Positions 1 to 9,590 are shown, counted from the first letter of the stretch. The stretch: DNA of 64,000 bases from Streptomyces radicis (GCF_003626575.1 NZ_RBDY01000030.1:1-64000); one strand, 5' to 3'. The notes: generated from the sequence alone by a model not told the origin. Made by a program: numbers and translations.

Positions 1-459
1 CACGACCACCACCGGGACACCCAGCCCCCGCACCTCCTCGTAGAACGCGGGATCCAGGGCCCACATGGCCAGGATCACCCCGTCCGGCGCGCGGCGGCGC
101 AGCCCGGCCAGCCACCGCTCCCGCGCCACGGCCGACGCCTCCTCGGGCAGCGCGGAGACCACCGTGCCAAGGCCGGTACCGGCCGCGACCTCCACCACGC
201 CGCGGAGGATCTCCATGGCCCACGCGTCCAGCTCGTGGAAGACCACCTGCACGAGGGCCGCCCGCCCAGGGTCCACCCGGCCCGGCGGATGGAAGCCGTG
301 ACGCCGCAGCAACTCCCCCACCCGTGCGCGGGTCTCACGGGCCACGCCGGGCCGACCGTTGACCACCCGGGACACGGTGGCAGGCGAGACACCCGCCCGC
401 CGGGCGACGGCCGTGAGCGTCACCTCGCGCGCGCCGGACGACCCGTGCGCCACGTCCAC
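1..459 (-). CDS. LacI-family transcriptional regulator, C-terminus outside the window
   Basis: The frame reads leftward from a GTG at 459 and runs off the window, so only about 153 residues are visible. The N-terminus carries the LacI helix-turn-helix (VTLTAVARRAGVSPATVSRV, then the hinge-helix region) followed by the start of the periplasmic-binding-protein-like sensor domain. A GGAAGGAG stretch lies about 11 nt upstream of the 459 GTG; GTGs at 453 and 423 are alternatives. This family represses sugar genes and is released by a sugar ligand. What it controls lies outside the window or in the neighbouring saccharide locus. Family assignment is firm, the target is unknown. Confidence 0.88.
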   Translation of the reverse strand, partial: MDVAHGSSGAREVTLTAVARRAGVSPATVSRVVNGRPGVARETRARVGELLRRHGFHPPGRVDPGRAALVQVVFHELDAWAMEILRGVVEVAAGTGLGTVVSALPEEASAVARERWLAGLRRRAPDGVILAMWALDPAFYEEVRGLGVPVVVV

Positions 460-583
460 GCCCGGGCGGACTCCTTCCCGTTCCTGAGACCGATCACCGA
501 CCGGAAGACCACCCACCCCCACAGAACTACCCCCTTCAGAGTTTTAGATGGTCGCAGCTGAGCGGTGACGCGAACGGCGGGCC

Positions 584-1255
584 TCAGCCGTCCGCCGCCC
601 CTTCCCCGCGCCCGGCCCGTGCGGCACGCCGACGCTCGGTGAGACGGCGCGCCTTGACCTCCGTACCGCAGTCGGCCATGCGGCACCACTTGCGCGAGCC
701 GTTGCGGCTGCGGTCGAGGAAGACCCAGCCGCAGCCACCGCCCTCCAGCGGACAACGGCGCAGGCGCGCCACATCGGCCGTGCGCAGCACGTCAAGGGCG
801 CTGTCCGCCGCGCGGTCCGGCACCAGCATCGCGGGCGCCACCCCGACGACGAGCCGGACCGCGGCCGCGCCCCGCGCCACCCGCTCAAGGGCGGACCGCC
901 CCGCCGCGGCCACCCACCGACAGTGCAACCGGTCGAGCGCCGCACTCAGGGCCGCCTCATCGACCGGCGCCAGACCGGCGGTCGCCAGGAGCCCGACGTG
1001 CAGCGACTCACGAACGTCCCGGACGGCGGCAAGCGCCGCCCACGCCACCCCCGGGTCACCCTCCCACGCCCCGGCGACCGCCTCGCCCTCCGCGGCGTCG
1101 ACAAGCCCCGCCCGGCGCGCCCAGACCAGGAGCGCGGCCGGATCCGACAGGTGATCGCGAGGATCGGCGCCCGGCGCGGGCACCCCCCGCTCCAGGGTGT
1201 TCACCAGATCCAACGCCGCATGGCCACCCACCAAGGGCAGTTCGGAGATGTCCAC
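584..1255 (-). CDS. CGNR zinc-finger / ABATE-domain putative regulator with variant CGTE motif
   Basis: The 223-residue product has the two-part layout of CGNR proteins: an N-terminal ABATE domain (GGHAALDLVNTLERG at residues 10-24) and a C-terminal zinc finger with Cys168, Cys175, Cys191 and Cys196 around FLDRSRNGSRKWC. These proteins are treated as DNA-binding regulators. The name-giving CGNR tetrapeptide is CGTE here, while the four cysteines and the basic tail KARRLTERRR are kept. Translation starts at GTG 1255 with no clear Shine-Dalgarno sequence, so the transcript may be leaderless. An inverted repeat lies 10 bp upstream of the start. Family call is good; target genes are unknown. Confidence 0.85.
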   Translation of the reverse strand: MDISELPLVGGHAALDLVNTLERGVPAPGADPRDHLSDPAALLVWARRAGLVDAAEGEAVAGAWEGDPGVAWAALAAVRDVRESLHVGLLATAGLAPVDEAALSAALDRLHCRWVAAAGRSALERVARGAAAVRLVVGVAPAMLVPDRAADSALDVLRTADVARLRRCPLEGGGCGWVFLDRSRNGSRKWCRMADCGTEVKARRLTERRRAARAGRGEGAADG

Positions 1256-1264
1256 CCGGCCGAA

Positions 1265-1294
1265 GCTACCATCGATATACGCGTAAACGGTAGC
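1265..1294 (-). promoter_or_regulatory. Inverted repeat in the promoter region of the CGNR gene
   Basis: Arms GCTACC (1265-1270) and GGTAGC (1289-1294) are perfect complements around an AT-richer 18-nt centre that contains TATATC-like sequence on the minus strand. The arrangement just ahead of the GTG at 1255 suggests a promoter with an overlapping operator, possibly autoregulated. This is inference from position and symmetry only. Confidence 0.3.
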
Positions 1295-1385
1295 CGCAGG
1301 TCATCGATGAACAAGTCGCCCTTGCGTTCTCCGATCCGCGGGCCCGGGCCCAGCGCATCGAGGGCTGAGCACACCCGCACCGAGG

Positions 1386-2441
1386 TCAGGTGTGGCGGGA
1401 GGCCTCGGTGGCGTCCAGCCCTGCTCGTCCTCGGTCTTGGGACGTCATGGTCGTCGCCCGTCGTGTGAGGGTCGGTGCGACCAGCTGGAGGCCGGGAAGG
1501 TCGGTGCCGCCACGCAACTGGACGAAGAGCGCGTCGACCGCGCGCCGAGCCACCTGGCGGGAGTCCGCCGACACGTTGGTCACCGGGATCCGGAGCTCCT
1601 GTGCCACGTCGTCCTCGCACATGGCGACAACCGGGACGTCGTGGGCAGGGGCGATGCCTGCCTCCAAGAGCAGCTGAACGACACGCTCGGCCGCTATGGG
1701 AGTGCGGGCGAGGATCCCCGTTCGCTCATGTGCTGACAGCAGAAGGTCGCGCGTCGCGAGGATGCCCGGCCAGCCCGGCTCCGGAGGATGTACCACCTCG
1801 GCCGACACGTCGGCATGCTCGGCCTGGTGGCATGCCCCCGCCTCGAAGTCCGCGATGAACCGGTATCTGTCGTCCGGTACGTCGGCCGGCTCACCGATCA
1901 CGATCACTTTCCCGGTGCCCGCCGCGATCAGCTCCTCGACCGCCAACTCCCCCGCTCGCCAACCGTCCACGTCGACACAGTGCAACCCCCGTGAGTCGTC
2001 AGGGCGTCCGATGAGGACGGTGGGCAACGCGAGCGTCGTCAACGTGTCGATGCGCTCATCCTCCCGGGTGACGTCCATCACGATGAAGGCGTCGACGATG
2101 CCGCGGCGCGCCAGACGTTCGAGGCCCGCGCGCCCTTCGTCGGCGGTGACCAGCACGATGTCGTACTCCCGCTCGCGGGCGGCCGCGGTGATGGTCTCGA
2201 TGAAGGGCAGGACACCGGCGAGCTCGGTGCGGGCCGAGACGTGTACGACGAGCCCGAGCACGTGCGTGCGCCGACCGGCCAAAGCGCGTGCGCTGGCGTT
2301 GGGTTGGTATCCGAGCTGACGCATCGCCTCTTCGACGCGTGCTCTGGTCTTCCGCGAGATCGACCGGCTGCCGGACATGACGTAGGACACGGTGCTCTGC
2401 GACACGCCCGCCAGAGCCGCCACGTCTCTGCTCGTCACCAC
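1386..2441 (-). CDS. LacI-family transcriptional regulator, likely controller of the adjacent rhamnosidase/transporter block
   Basis: This is a full-length LacI protein of 351 residues. The helix-turn-helix is at residues 4-25 (DVAALAGVSQSTVSYVMSGS), the hinge reads NASARALAGRRTHVLGL, and the rest is a type I periplasmic-binding fold. It starts with tandem GTG codons (2441 or 2438) behind a weak GAGG. The gene lies on the same strand immediately downstream of the alpha-L-rhamnosidase gene with an 83-bp gap, so it could be the last gene of that block or have its own promoter. LacI operators are palindromes with a central CG. The tandem palindromes at 9591-9619 have that form, so control of the block by this protein is a reasonable inference. 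Confidence 0.9.
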   Translation of the reverse strand: MVTSRDVAALAGVSQSTVSYVMSGSRSISRKTRARVEEAMRQLGYQPNASARALAGRRTHVLGLVVHVSARTELAGVLPFIETITAAAREREYDIVLVTADEGRAGLERLARRGIVDAFIVMDVTREDERIDTLTTLALPTVLIGRPDDSRGLHCVDVDGWRAGELAVEELIAAGTGKVIVIGEPADVPDDRYRFIADFEAGACHQAEHADVSAEVVHPPEPGWPGILATRDLLLSAHERTGILARTPIAAERVVQLLLEAGIAPAHDVPVVAMCEDDVAQELRIPVTNVSADSRQVARRAVDALFVQLRGGTDLPGLQLVAPTLTRRATTMTSQDRGRAGLDATEASRHT

Positions 2442-2524
2442 GTCGTGGCCTCATTCAGTGATCGCACGGACCCGTTCCGCTCGGACAACGCCCCTGCCCC
2501 GGGGTCCCAGGATACGTAGCCGTG

Positions 2525-5182
2525 TCAACATGCTGAGTGCCCCTGCCCCTTGGCCCGACCACGGTGAACCGGTCCGGGGGAACGGTTCACGGTGCGCCGG
2601 GCCAGGGTGGCGTCAGGCGGACCCGGCGGCGGAGTGGAGCTCGGGGGATAGGCAGGGCGGTGCCGCGTCGTGAACGTGTGGTCCCCCGCGCCGACGACGT
2701 GCCTCGTCCCGTCCGGCAGACCGACCTCCGCGGTGACGCCCGTGGGCACGACCGCGTTGAGGGTGTACCGGTCGTCGTCGAGACGCCAGTGGGTGGCGAT
2801 GCGGCCGTAGGGCGTCAGGAGTGAGGTCCGGGCGTGCGTCAGGTCGCCACCGGGCAGCGGTCTGATGGCGGTTCGGCGGTAGCCGGGCTCCAGCGGGGCG
2901 ACACCCCCGACGACGCGTTGCAGCCAGTCGGCGACGGCGCCGTAGGCGTAGTGGTTGAACGATGTCATCTCACCAGGGTTGACGGAGCCGTCGGGAAGGA
3001 GCGAGTCCCACCGCTCCCAGATCGTCGTGGCGCCCATGCGCACCTGGTACCGGTAGGACGGCGGGCTCGTCTCCGCGAGCAGGCGGTACGCGACCTGGAC
3101 ATGGCCGGTGTCGGTCAGGGCGTCGAGCAGGAACGGCGTGCCCGCGAAGCCGGTCGCGATCCGGTACTTCTCCCGTTCCACGAGCCCCACGAGGCGGCGG
3201 GCAGCCTCCTGTCGGGCAGCGGCGTCCGGGAGCAGGTCGAAGGCGAGGGCCGTCGCGTAGGCGGTCTGCGTCTCCCCGGCAATTCGGCCCGCCGGGGTGG
3301 TGAAGGTCCGTCGGAAGGCCGCCGCGACGGCATCCGCGAGGGCCGCGTACCGGCGAGCGTCCCCCGTGCGTCCGAGAACGGTCGCGGCACGTGCGACCAG
3401 GCGGGCGGAGCGAGCGAACCAGGCGGTCGCGACGAGGTCCGGATCGGTTCGGGCCGCGGCGGGCTCGTCCGCGGGCGCCGCGGGGTCGAGCCAGTCCCCG
3501 AACTGGCGGTCGCCCTCCCAGATCAGGTCGTCGCCCGCGCGCCGCCGGACGAGCTCGACCCATGACGTCATGCTCGCCCAGGCGCGACGGAGCATCGAGA
3601 CGTCCGCGTAGCGCTCGTAGAGCGTCCAGGGGACCACCACAGCCGCGTCGCCCCACACCGCCACGGGCGGTGTGGGACCCAGGATCGACGGCACGACCAG
3701 CGGTGGGGCACCGGCGTTCTCCTCCTGTTCGGCGGCGAGGTCGGCGAGCCAGGAGGACAGGAAGCCCGCGCAGTCGTACATCGTCGTCGCGGCGGGGGCG
3801 AACACGGCGATGTCCCCCGTCCACCCGAGCCGCTCGTCACGCTGCGGGCAATCCGTCGGAACGGACACGGCATTGCCGCGCAGGCTCCAGCGGGCGTTCT
3901 CCCACAGCCGGGTGAGCTCCGGGTCGGAGCACTCGAAGTGGCCCGTGCGGCGCATGTCGGTGTGCACCACGATGGCCTGGACGCCCTCGACCCGCACATC
4001 CCGATGGTCGGTCGTGATGTCGGCGTACCGGAAGCCATGCACAGTGAACTCCGGCTGCCACGTGACGGGTTGGCCGCCGAGGACGAGTCGGTCGATGGCA
4101 CGGGCACCGCGCAGGGGCCGGACGGCCAGCCGACCGTCTTCGACCACCTCCGCGTGGCGGACGGTGACGGTCGCGCCGGACGGTCCGGCGACCCGCATCC
4201 GCAGCACGCCGACCAGGTTCTGCCCGAGGTCGTAGCGCGTCGTCCCCTCGTCCACGACCTCGGAGGCCACGGGAACGAGCACTTCGGTGGGGAGGACCGG
4301 TGGGGTCGTGGGAGCGACCAGGGCGTGCGGGACGGCGTCGAGCACCTCGACAGGGCTCCAGGCGGCGGCTCCGCGTCGCTCGTCCCTGGTCTCCCCGTCG
4401 TACAGCGAGGTCGCGACGACCGGCGAGGGGGCGGCGAACCAGTGCTCGTCGGTCCCCAGCTCGAGGGACCGGCCGTCCTGGAGCACGGCCTCGACCTGGG
4501 CGAGCACCGCCGTACGCTCTCCGTACACCCGGGAGAACCCCGCGTCCCATCCGAGTCGGCCGCGGTACCACCCGTCGGCAAGGGTGATGACAAGGAGGTT
4601 CTCGCCCATGCCGAGCAGGTGGGTGATGTCATGGGCGCGGTAGGGCAGGCGGTGGTGGTAGCTGGTCCAGCCGGGAGCCAGCCGTTCCTCACCGACGCGG
4701 ACGCCGTTGAGGTGGGCGACGTGCACACCCCACGACGTGACATACAGCCGGGCGTGCCTGACCGGCAGCGTCAGGTCGATGGTGCGCCGCAGCTCGACCG
4801 CCCCGCCTTCGCCGTCGACGCCGCGGGGCGGCGCCACCATCCGGGCGAGCCAGTCCTCGGTGCGGAGCAGGCCTGCTTCGACCGTCGCCGGGGCACTCCA
4901 CACCCCGGCCGCGCCCCACCGGTCGAGAGCACGCACCCGGACCGCACTCCGCTCCCGGGACGTCAGTGGCGCGAAGGGCCAGGCTCTCAGGACGTGGTCG
5001 TCGCCCCGAACGCGCACGTGTCGCGTGCCGTTCTGCCCTTGGACCTCGATCTCGACGAACTCCGGCACGGTCCGCGTGCCCTCGTAGCGCCAGGACAACC
5101 GGGGGCGGGACTCCCCCACCCCCAGTGCCTCGCGATGATGCTCGAAACGAACGTCGCGCACGTGCGCGATATCGGTGACCAC
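2525..5182 (-). CDS. Glycoside hydrolase family 78 alpha-L-rhamnosidase
   Basis: The 885-residue protein has the GH78 layout: N-terminal beta-sandwich domains (about residues 10-400), an (alpha/alpha)6 catalytic barrel (about 410-770) and a C-terminal beta domain. The family signature DCPQRDERLGWTGD at 444-457 carries the conserved acidic residues including Glu450, and GEMTSFNHYAYG lies near the end of the barrel. There is no signal peptide, so it probably acts in the cytoplasm on rhamnosides imported by the ABC transporter encoded just upstream. Start: GTG at 5182 behind GAAGGA with 7-nt spacing. It removes terminal alpha-L-rhamnose from oligosaccharides or glycosides; the exact substrate cannot be read from the sequence. 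Confidence 0.93.
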   Translation of the reverse strand: MVTDIAHVRDVRFEHHREALGVGESRPRLSWRYEGTRTVPEFVEIEVQGQNGTRHVRVRGDDHVLRAWPFAPLTSRERSAVRVRALDRWGAAGVWSAPATVEAGLLRTEDWLARMVAPPRGVDGEGGAVELRRTIDLTLPVRHARLYVTSWGVHVAHLNGVRVGEERLAPGWTSYHHRLPYRAHDITHLLGMGENLLVITLADGWYRGRLGWDAGFSRVYGERTAVLAQVEAVLQDGRSLELGTDEHWFAAPSPVVATSLYDGETRDERRGAAAWSPVEVLDAVPHALVAPTTPPVLPTEVLVPVASEVVDEGTTRYDLGQNLVGVLRMRVAGPSGATVTVRHAEVVEDGRLAVRPLRGARAIDRLVLGGQPVTWQPEFTVHGFRYADITTDHRDVRVEGVQAIVVHTDMRRTGHFECSDPELTRLWENARWSLRGNAVSVPTDCPQRDERLGWTGDIAVFAPAATTMYDCAGFLSSWLADLAAEQEENAGAPPLVVPSILGPTPPVAVWGDAAVVVPWTLYERYADVSMLRRAWASMTSWVELVRRRAGDDLIWEGDRQFGDWLDPAAPADEPAAARTDPDLVATAWFARSARLVARAATVLGRTGDARRYAALADAVAAAFRRTFTTPAGRIAGETQTAYATALAFDLLPDAAARQEAARRLVGLVEREKYRIATGFAGTPFLLDALTDTGHVQVAYRLLAETSPPSYRYQVRMGATTIWERWDSLLPDGSVNPGEMTSFNHYAYGAVADWLQRVVGGVAPLEPGYRRTAIRPLPGGDLTHARTSLLTPYGRIATHWRLDDDRYTLNAVVPTGVTAEVGLPDGTRHVVGAGDHTFTTRHRPAYPPSSTPPPGPPDATLARRTVNRSPGPVHRGRAKGQGHSAC

Positions 5183-5222
5183 GATGTCGTCCTTCTACGC
5201 GTCCGGTGTCGCGCCTGTCGAT

Positions 5223-6101
5223 TCAGCCCTTGACGGACCCGATGAGGATCCCCTTGGCGAAATGCTTCTGAAGGAAGGGGTAGAACAACATGATCGGCAG
5301 GGTGGCGAGAACGATGGTGGCGAATCGCACTCCTTGCTCAGGAGGCACGAAGTTCGCGTCGATACGCCCGAGTGTGTTGCTCATGTCGGTCGAGACCGTG
5401 ACCTGCTGGACGAACATCTGCAAGGTCCACTTGGACGTGTCCCTGATGTAGAGCAACGCCGACATGTAGTCGTTCCAGATGGCCACGGCATAGAAGAGCG
5501 AGAAGGTCGCCACTATCGGCCGGGACAGCGGGAGAACGATGCGGAAGAACGTGCCGATCTCGCTGCACCCGTCGATTCTGGCCGCCTCGAGCAGTTCTTC
5601 GGGAAGTTCCTGGAAGAAGTTCTTCACGATGATGAGGTAGAAGGGGTTGATCGCCATGGGGAGGATCAGCGCCCAGTAGGAGTCGAGCAGTCCGAGGGAC
5701 TGCACGACCAAGAAGGTGGGGATCATCCCGCCGCCGAACACCAGGGTGAACACAACGAGGTTGATCACCACACGGCGCCCTGGCAAGCGCTTCTGCGCCA
5801 GCGGGTAGGCCATCGTGAAGGTGAGCATCACCTGGATCACCGTGCCGACGGCCGTGACCCCGATGGTGATGACCAGGCTGCGCACAAAGGCATCGGTCGA
5901 GAAGATGAAGTCGTAAGCGTCCGTCACCACCTCACGCGGCCAGAGGAAGAAGGGACGCGCGTCGATCTCCGTCTCGGTCGCGAAGGATCCGGCGAGCACA
6001 TAGAGGAACGGCAGCACCGTCACGACCGCGAGGCCGATCAGCGCGCCGACGTTCAGGACATCGAAGGCGCGGCTGGCGGCGGTGGTTTTCTTGACAGCCA
6101 T
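5223..6101 (-). CDS. Carbohydrate ABC transporter permease, LplC/YtcP-type
   Basis: The product is 292 residues with about six membrane segments and the permease EAA loop EAARIDGCSEIGTFFRIVLP, which docks onto the ATPase. It ends KGILIGSVKG, as in LplC/YtcP-like permeases of oligosaccharide importers. An in-frame extension reaches further upstream, but the ATG at 6101 with AGGAG 4-5 nt before it and the usual family length fix the start. It lies 8 bp after the partner permease and shares its operon. No ATPase gene is present; transporters of this class commonly borrow a shared MsiK-type ATPase in Streptomyces. Confidence 0.92.
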   Translation of the reverse strand: MAVKKTTAASRAFDVLNVGALIGLAVVTVLPFLYVLAGSFATETEIDARPFFLWPREVVTDAYDFIFSTDAFVRSLVITIGVTAVGTVIQVMLTFTMAYPLAQKRLPGRRVVINLVVFTLVFGGGMIPTFLVVQSLGLLDSYWALILPMAINPFYLIIVKNFFQELPEELLEAARIDGCSEIGTFFRIVLPLSRPIVATFSLFYAVAIWNDYMSALLYIRDTSKWTLQMFVQQVTVSTDMSNTLGRIDANFVPPEQGVRFATIVLATLPIMLFYPFLQKHFAKGILIGSVKG

Positions 6102-6109
6102 GACGCTCC

Positions 6110-7078
6110 TCAGAACAGGGTGCTTTGCTTGAACCGCTTGGCCAGCCAATTGGTCCCGAAGACAAGGATCAGACCGACGACCCCCTTGAAGAGCCCGATG
6201 GCCGTCGAGTAGGAATACTGGCCCTGGGCGATCCCCGTGAAGTAGACATAGGTGTCGAACACCTCGGCGACGTCGCGGTTGAGTGAGTTCGTCATCAGGT
6301 AGATCTGCTCGAAGCCGGTGTCCATGAGGTTGCTGCTGGTGAGGATGAGCATGATCACGATCGTGCTGCGGATGGCCGGCAGGGTGATGTGCCACATCTG
6401 CTGGAAGCGGTTGGCGCCGTCGATCCGTGCCGCCTCGTAAAGGCTGGCGTCGACGCCCGCCAGTGCGGCGAGATAGATGATGGTGCCCCACCCTGTGGTC
6501 TTCCATAGCGTCTGAAAGATGATCAGCGGGCGGAACCACTCGGGATCCGTGAGGAATGCGAAGGACGATCCGAACAAATTCTCGGCAAGGACCGTCACCG
6601 GCCCGTCCCCGAGGGCGAACAGCAGATAGGTGAGGGACGCGACTATGGTCCAGGAAAGGAAGTGCGGGATGTAGATGGTCGTCTGGATCATCCGCTTGAG
6701 AATGGAGCGGCGAACCTCGTTGAGCATGAGCGCGACGACGATCGGCGCGGGGAACACGATGACGATGTGGAGAAACGCCAGGAACAGCGTGTTCCCGAGA
6801 ATCCTGGGAAAGTCCGGTGAGGTGAACAGCCGCTCGAAGTGCTCGGTCCCGACCCAGGGGCTTTCGTTCCAGCCCAGGAACGGCACATAGTCCTTGAAAG
6901 CCAGCGTGACGCCGTACATCGGGGCGTACTTGAAGACGGCGAAGTACACCAGGCCCGGCAGGAGCATGAGGTAGAGCCACCGGTACCGCATGAGGCGGGT
7001 GCGGAGGCGGACGGTGTGTGTCGCATCGGCCGACGGTCGCGAGACCGGGGTGGACTTCTGCGGAGCGATCACTGACAT
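6110..7078 (-). CDS. Carbohydrate ABC transporter permease, LplB-type
   Basis: The 322-residue inner-membrane protein starts with a cytoplasmic tail of about 30 residues, then WLYLMLLPGLVYFAVFKYAP opens the first membrane segment. The EAA loop is EAARIDGANRFQQMWHITLP. Length and the FKYAPMYG and FGTNWLAKR regions are typical of LplB-like permeases that pair with an LplC partner and an LplA-like lipoprotein. All three are adjacent here on one strand. Together they would import an oligosaccharide; the neighbouring rhamnosidase suggests a rhamnose-containing one. Confidence 0.92.
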   Translation of the reverse strand: MSVIAPQKSTPVSRPSADATHTVRLRTRLMRYRWLYLMLLPGLVYFAVFKYAPMYGVTLAFKDYVPFLGWNESPWVGTEHFERLFTSPDFPRILGNTLFLAFLHIVIVFPAPIVVALMLNEVRRSILKRMIQTTIYIPHFLSWTIVASLTYLLFALGDGPVTVLAENLFGSSFAFLTDPEWFRPLIIFQTLWKTTGWGTIIYLAALAGVDASLYEAARIDGANRFQQMWHITLPAIRSTIVIMLILTSSNLMDTGFEQIYLMTNSLNRDVAEVFDTYVYFTGIAQGQYSYSTAIGLFKGVVGLILVFGTNWLAKRFKQSTLF

Positions 7079-7144
7079 GGCACGCTCCCTTCGGTAGATC
7101 GTGGATGGGTGGCGGGGCGCGTCGGAGGCGCGCCCCGCGCGGCC

Positions 7145-8686
7145 TCAGCTCGCCTGGGAGTGCAGCTCGTTGATGTCGTCGACGATCTGCTGGCCGCCCT
7201 CGGCGAACCAGCGGTCGATCTCCGCCCTGAGCTCGTCCTCACTGATCAGGCCTGAGAGGTACTTGGCACGGGCGTCGGTGATGATGAGCTCCAGCTGGGA
7301 GCCGCGCTCGGCCTGGACCTCGGAGTAGTAGGCCAGGGCGGGATTGCGCACGGCTTGTTCCAGATCGTCGGCGGCAAGCCGCTCGAGTGTCGCCACCAGC
7401 TCCTGCTCGGGCCGGCCCGCCGGACGCTTGGTGTGGTAGAGCTTGCCGTTGCTCGCCGTCTCCAGAAGTCCGAATGAGGACAGGTCAGCCTGGGCCACCT
7501 CGTCGGCTTCCGACTCCACGATCGGTTCCGCGTAGTCGTCGACCTCGTTGAAATGCGTCCCCTCGACTCCGTTGATCATGAGGGTCTGTCCCTCCTGACT
7601 CGACAGGTCGTCGAGGATCGACAGAACGCGGTCGAGCATCTCCTCCGTGGGCACGGCTGTCTTCGAGATGGCGAGCACACCGCCGTGTCCTGGGGTGGGC
7701 AGCGCGTGGAGCTCGCCATCGGGCCCTGTCAGATTGCCCGTCACCGTGACGTAGTCGCCGTAGTCCTCGGGGTCCGACTGCCGGAACAGGTCGAGAAGTC
7801 CCTTGGCCCGTGACCCGGTGTCGATGATGATGCCGCCCTCGCCGTTCGTGAACGGGTCATTCCAGTTGGCACCGTCGAAGGTCGCGAAGTCGGGGTTGAC
7901 CAGGCCCTCCTCGACCATCCCGCGGAGGAAGCGGTTGGCTTCGAAGAACTCGTCGGTGGTGAAGCTCGGCACCAACTCGCCGTCGACCTCTCCCCAGCCG
8001 TTCGGCGCGCCGAACCAGGTCTCGATGGCGTCATAGGGGGTTCCGGCACCAAGACGGTTCCAGTTGGGCAGGATCAGGCCGTAGGTGTCGTCCTGACCAT
8101 TGCCGTCGGGATCCTGCTCGGTGAACGCCCGCGCCACCTCGTGGAGGTCCTCGGTGGTCCCCGGCACCTCGAGCCCGAGGTTGTCGAGCCAGTCCTGCCG
8201 AAGGGTCACCGCGGTCCGCATCGGGTCACGCCACAGGTAGACGCCGTAGGCCGTGCCATTGACCGCACTGGCCCGCAGGACCTCCTCGCTCTCCGGCGTC
8301 AGGTTCGGGTGGTCGTCGAGCTTGTCGGTCAGGTCCCAGAAGGCCCCGGCCTCGGCAGCCTGGACGAACGCCGGGTACTTGCTGTTCTCGACGACGACCA
8401 GGGCGGGTATGTCCCCGGAGGCGAGCGTGGTGGTCAGCCGCTCCGGGTAGTTCGCGCCCGGTACCCACTCGATGTCCAGCTCGACACCCGCGAAGTCCTC
8501 GATGGCGGTCTGCACCTGGCCGTCCTCCGCCGGCGCCTGCCCGGCGAGCAGTGGGGCCATGACGGTCAGCGAGGACACCTCCTCATCGATGGCGTTGCTC
8601 CCGCCACCACCGCAGGCAGCGAGGGGCACGAGCGAAGCGGCGAGAGCGGCGACAACGCCTGTGCGCCGGATGTACGTCCTTGTCAT
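7145..8686 (-). CDS. Lipoprotein extracellular solute-binding protein of the carbohydrate ABC transporter (LplA-like)
   Basis: The 513-residue product opens with a lipoprotein signal peptide ending in the lipobox LAAC before a GGGGS linker, so it should be lipid-anchored outside the membrane. The body resembles family 1 solute-binding proteins, with segments such as AFVQAAEAGAFWDLTDKLDD and GVYLWRDPMRTAVTLRQDWL. It delivers the sugar ligand to the two permeases encoded directly downstream. The YesL-like gene ends only 18 bp upstream, so all are probably one transcript. Ligand identity is inferred only from the neighbouring glycosidases. Confidence 0.93.
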   Translation of the reverse strand: MTRTYIRRTGVVAALAASLVPLAACGGGGSNAIDEEVSSLTVMAPLLAGQAPAEDGQVQTAIEDFAGVELDIEWVPGANYPERLTTTLASGDIPALVVVENSKYPAFVQAAEAGAFWDLTDKLDDHPNLTPESEEVLRASAVNGTAYGVYLWRDPMRTAVTLRQDWLDNLGLEVPGTTEDLHEVARAFTEQDPDGNGQDDTYGLILPNWNRLGAGTPYDAIETWFGAPNGWGEVDGELVPSFTTDEFFEANRFLRGMVEEGLVNPDFATFDGANWNDPFTNGEGGIIIDTGSRAKGLLDLFRQSDPEDYGDYVTVTGNLTGPDGELHALPTPGHGGVLAISKTAVPTEEMLDRVLSILDDLSSQEGQTLMINGVEGTHFNEVDDYAEPIVESEADEVAQADLSSFGLLETASNGKLYHTKRPAGRPEQELVATLERLAADDLEQAVRNPALAYYSEVQAERGSQLELIITDARAKYLSGLISEDELRAEIDRWFAEGGQQIVDDINELHSQAS

Positions 8687-8704
8687 TCCGGAGTCCTCCT
8701 GGGA

Positions 8705-9547
8705 TCAGCTGACATTGAGCGGATGGGTGGGAAGCGTGCGGAGAGGGCCCGCGCTCGGGGGATCCCCGCGACGTTCTTCGTTGTCGTCGAAGAACCGCAG
8801 GCACAACCAGGTGCTGACGGTCCACCACGCGCCGACGGCGACGACGGCGACCACCGGCACCGAAAGGACGGCGTACGCCATCGCGATCGCGACGAAGGCG
8901 AGCAACACGCCGCATGCGGGGCGGGCAAGGGTGAGACGGAGAGCGAGGAACGTGACGCGCCACGGGCTGACCGTGTAGTGGGCCACCAGCGGCGCCGTCC
9001 AGGCCAGGGCCGTCGCGGCCAGGGCGAGTGCCGGGAGCGTCACCAGGCGGGCACCCGTCGCGCCCTGTCCTTGAGCGGAGAACCACACGTAGTTGGCGGC
9101 CAGGGTGGCCGTGACCAGTACGAGCGGAAGAACGGCCGCCTGGGACCCCGGGAATTCCCGCACCCAGAACCGCGCGCCGTCGCGCCAGACCCGGTCGTGG
9201 CGTCCCAGGGTCCGTTCCCGCACAAGCGTCGCGGCCGCCACGCTCGCGGGGGCGACACCGAGCAGCACCCCTCCCGCCACGGTGAACACGAGCCAGAAGG
9301 CCGACAGGGACAGCGACCAGGTGACCCATTCCCCTGCGGCGGCCAACAAGGAGAACCAGCCCGCCCCTTCGGCCATGTGGCCGGTGGAGCGGTGCCGCCT
9401 GGTTCCGGCTGCCCCGGAAGCCGTCGCGGTGTCCCACCTGCCGTCTCGCTCCCGCACGGAGAGGTGGCCCAGGGCGGGAGCTGATCCTCCGGTCGGGAGC
9501 GCGGCTCGTCGGTCCCGATCGTCAGGCGAAGTGGTCAACGACGTCAT
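8705..9547 (-). CDS. YesL/DUF624-family membrane protein
   Basis: From about residue 57 the protein matches the YesL/DUF624 pattern: GWFSLLAAAGEWVTWSLSLS, several membrane segments, and a TLGRHDRVWRDGARFWVREF loop. These proteins accompany LplABC-type importers in Firmicutes and Actinobacteria; their job is unproven. The ATG at 9547 (280 residues, AGAGAG 7-9 nt upstream) is chosen. An ATG at 9376 would give 223 residues, closer to the usual family size, but lacks a ribosome-binding site. It is the first gene of the transporter/rhamnosidase block and lies 44 bp downstream of the tandem palindromes. Confidence 0.8.
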   Translation of the reverse strand: MTSLTTSPDDRDRRAALPTGGSAPALGHLSVRERDGRWDTATASGAAGTRRHRSTGHMAEGAGWFSLLAAAGEWVTWSLSLSAFWLVFTVAGGVLLGVAPASVAAATLVRERTLGRHDRVWRDGARFWVREFPGSQAAVLPLVLVTATLAANYVWFSAQGQGATGARLVTLPALALAATALAWTAPLVAHYTVSPWRVTFLALRLTLARPACGVLLAFVAIAMAYAVLSVPVVAVVAVGAWWTVSTWLCLRFFDDNEERRGDPPSAGPLRTLPTHPLNVS

Positions 9548-9590
9548 CGCGGTGCTCTCTGTCGTCTCGCGTCGGCTTCGACGCCGGTTG

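Noticed and set aside
5223..6980. A single 585-residue permease frame spanning both transporter genes
   Set aside because: The upstream half is the wrong frame for the LplB-type gene; the native start is ATG 6101 with a good ribosome-binding site.
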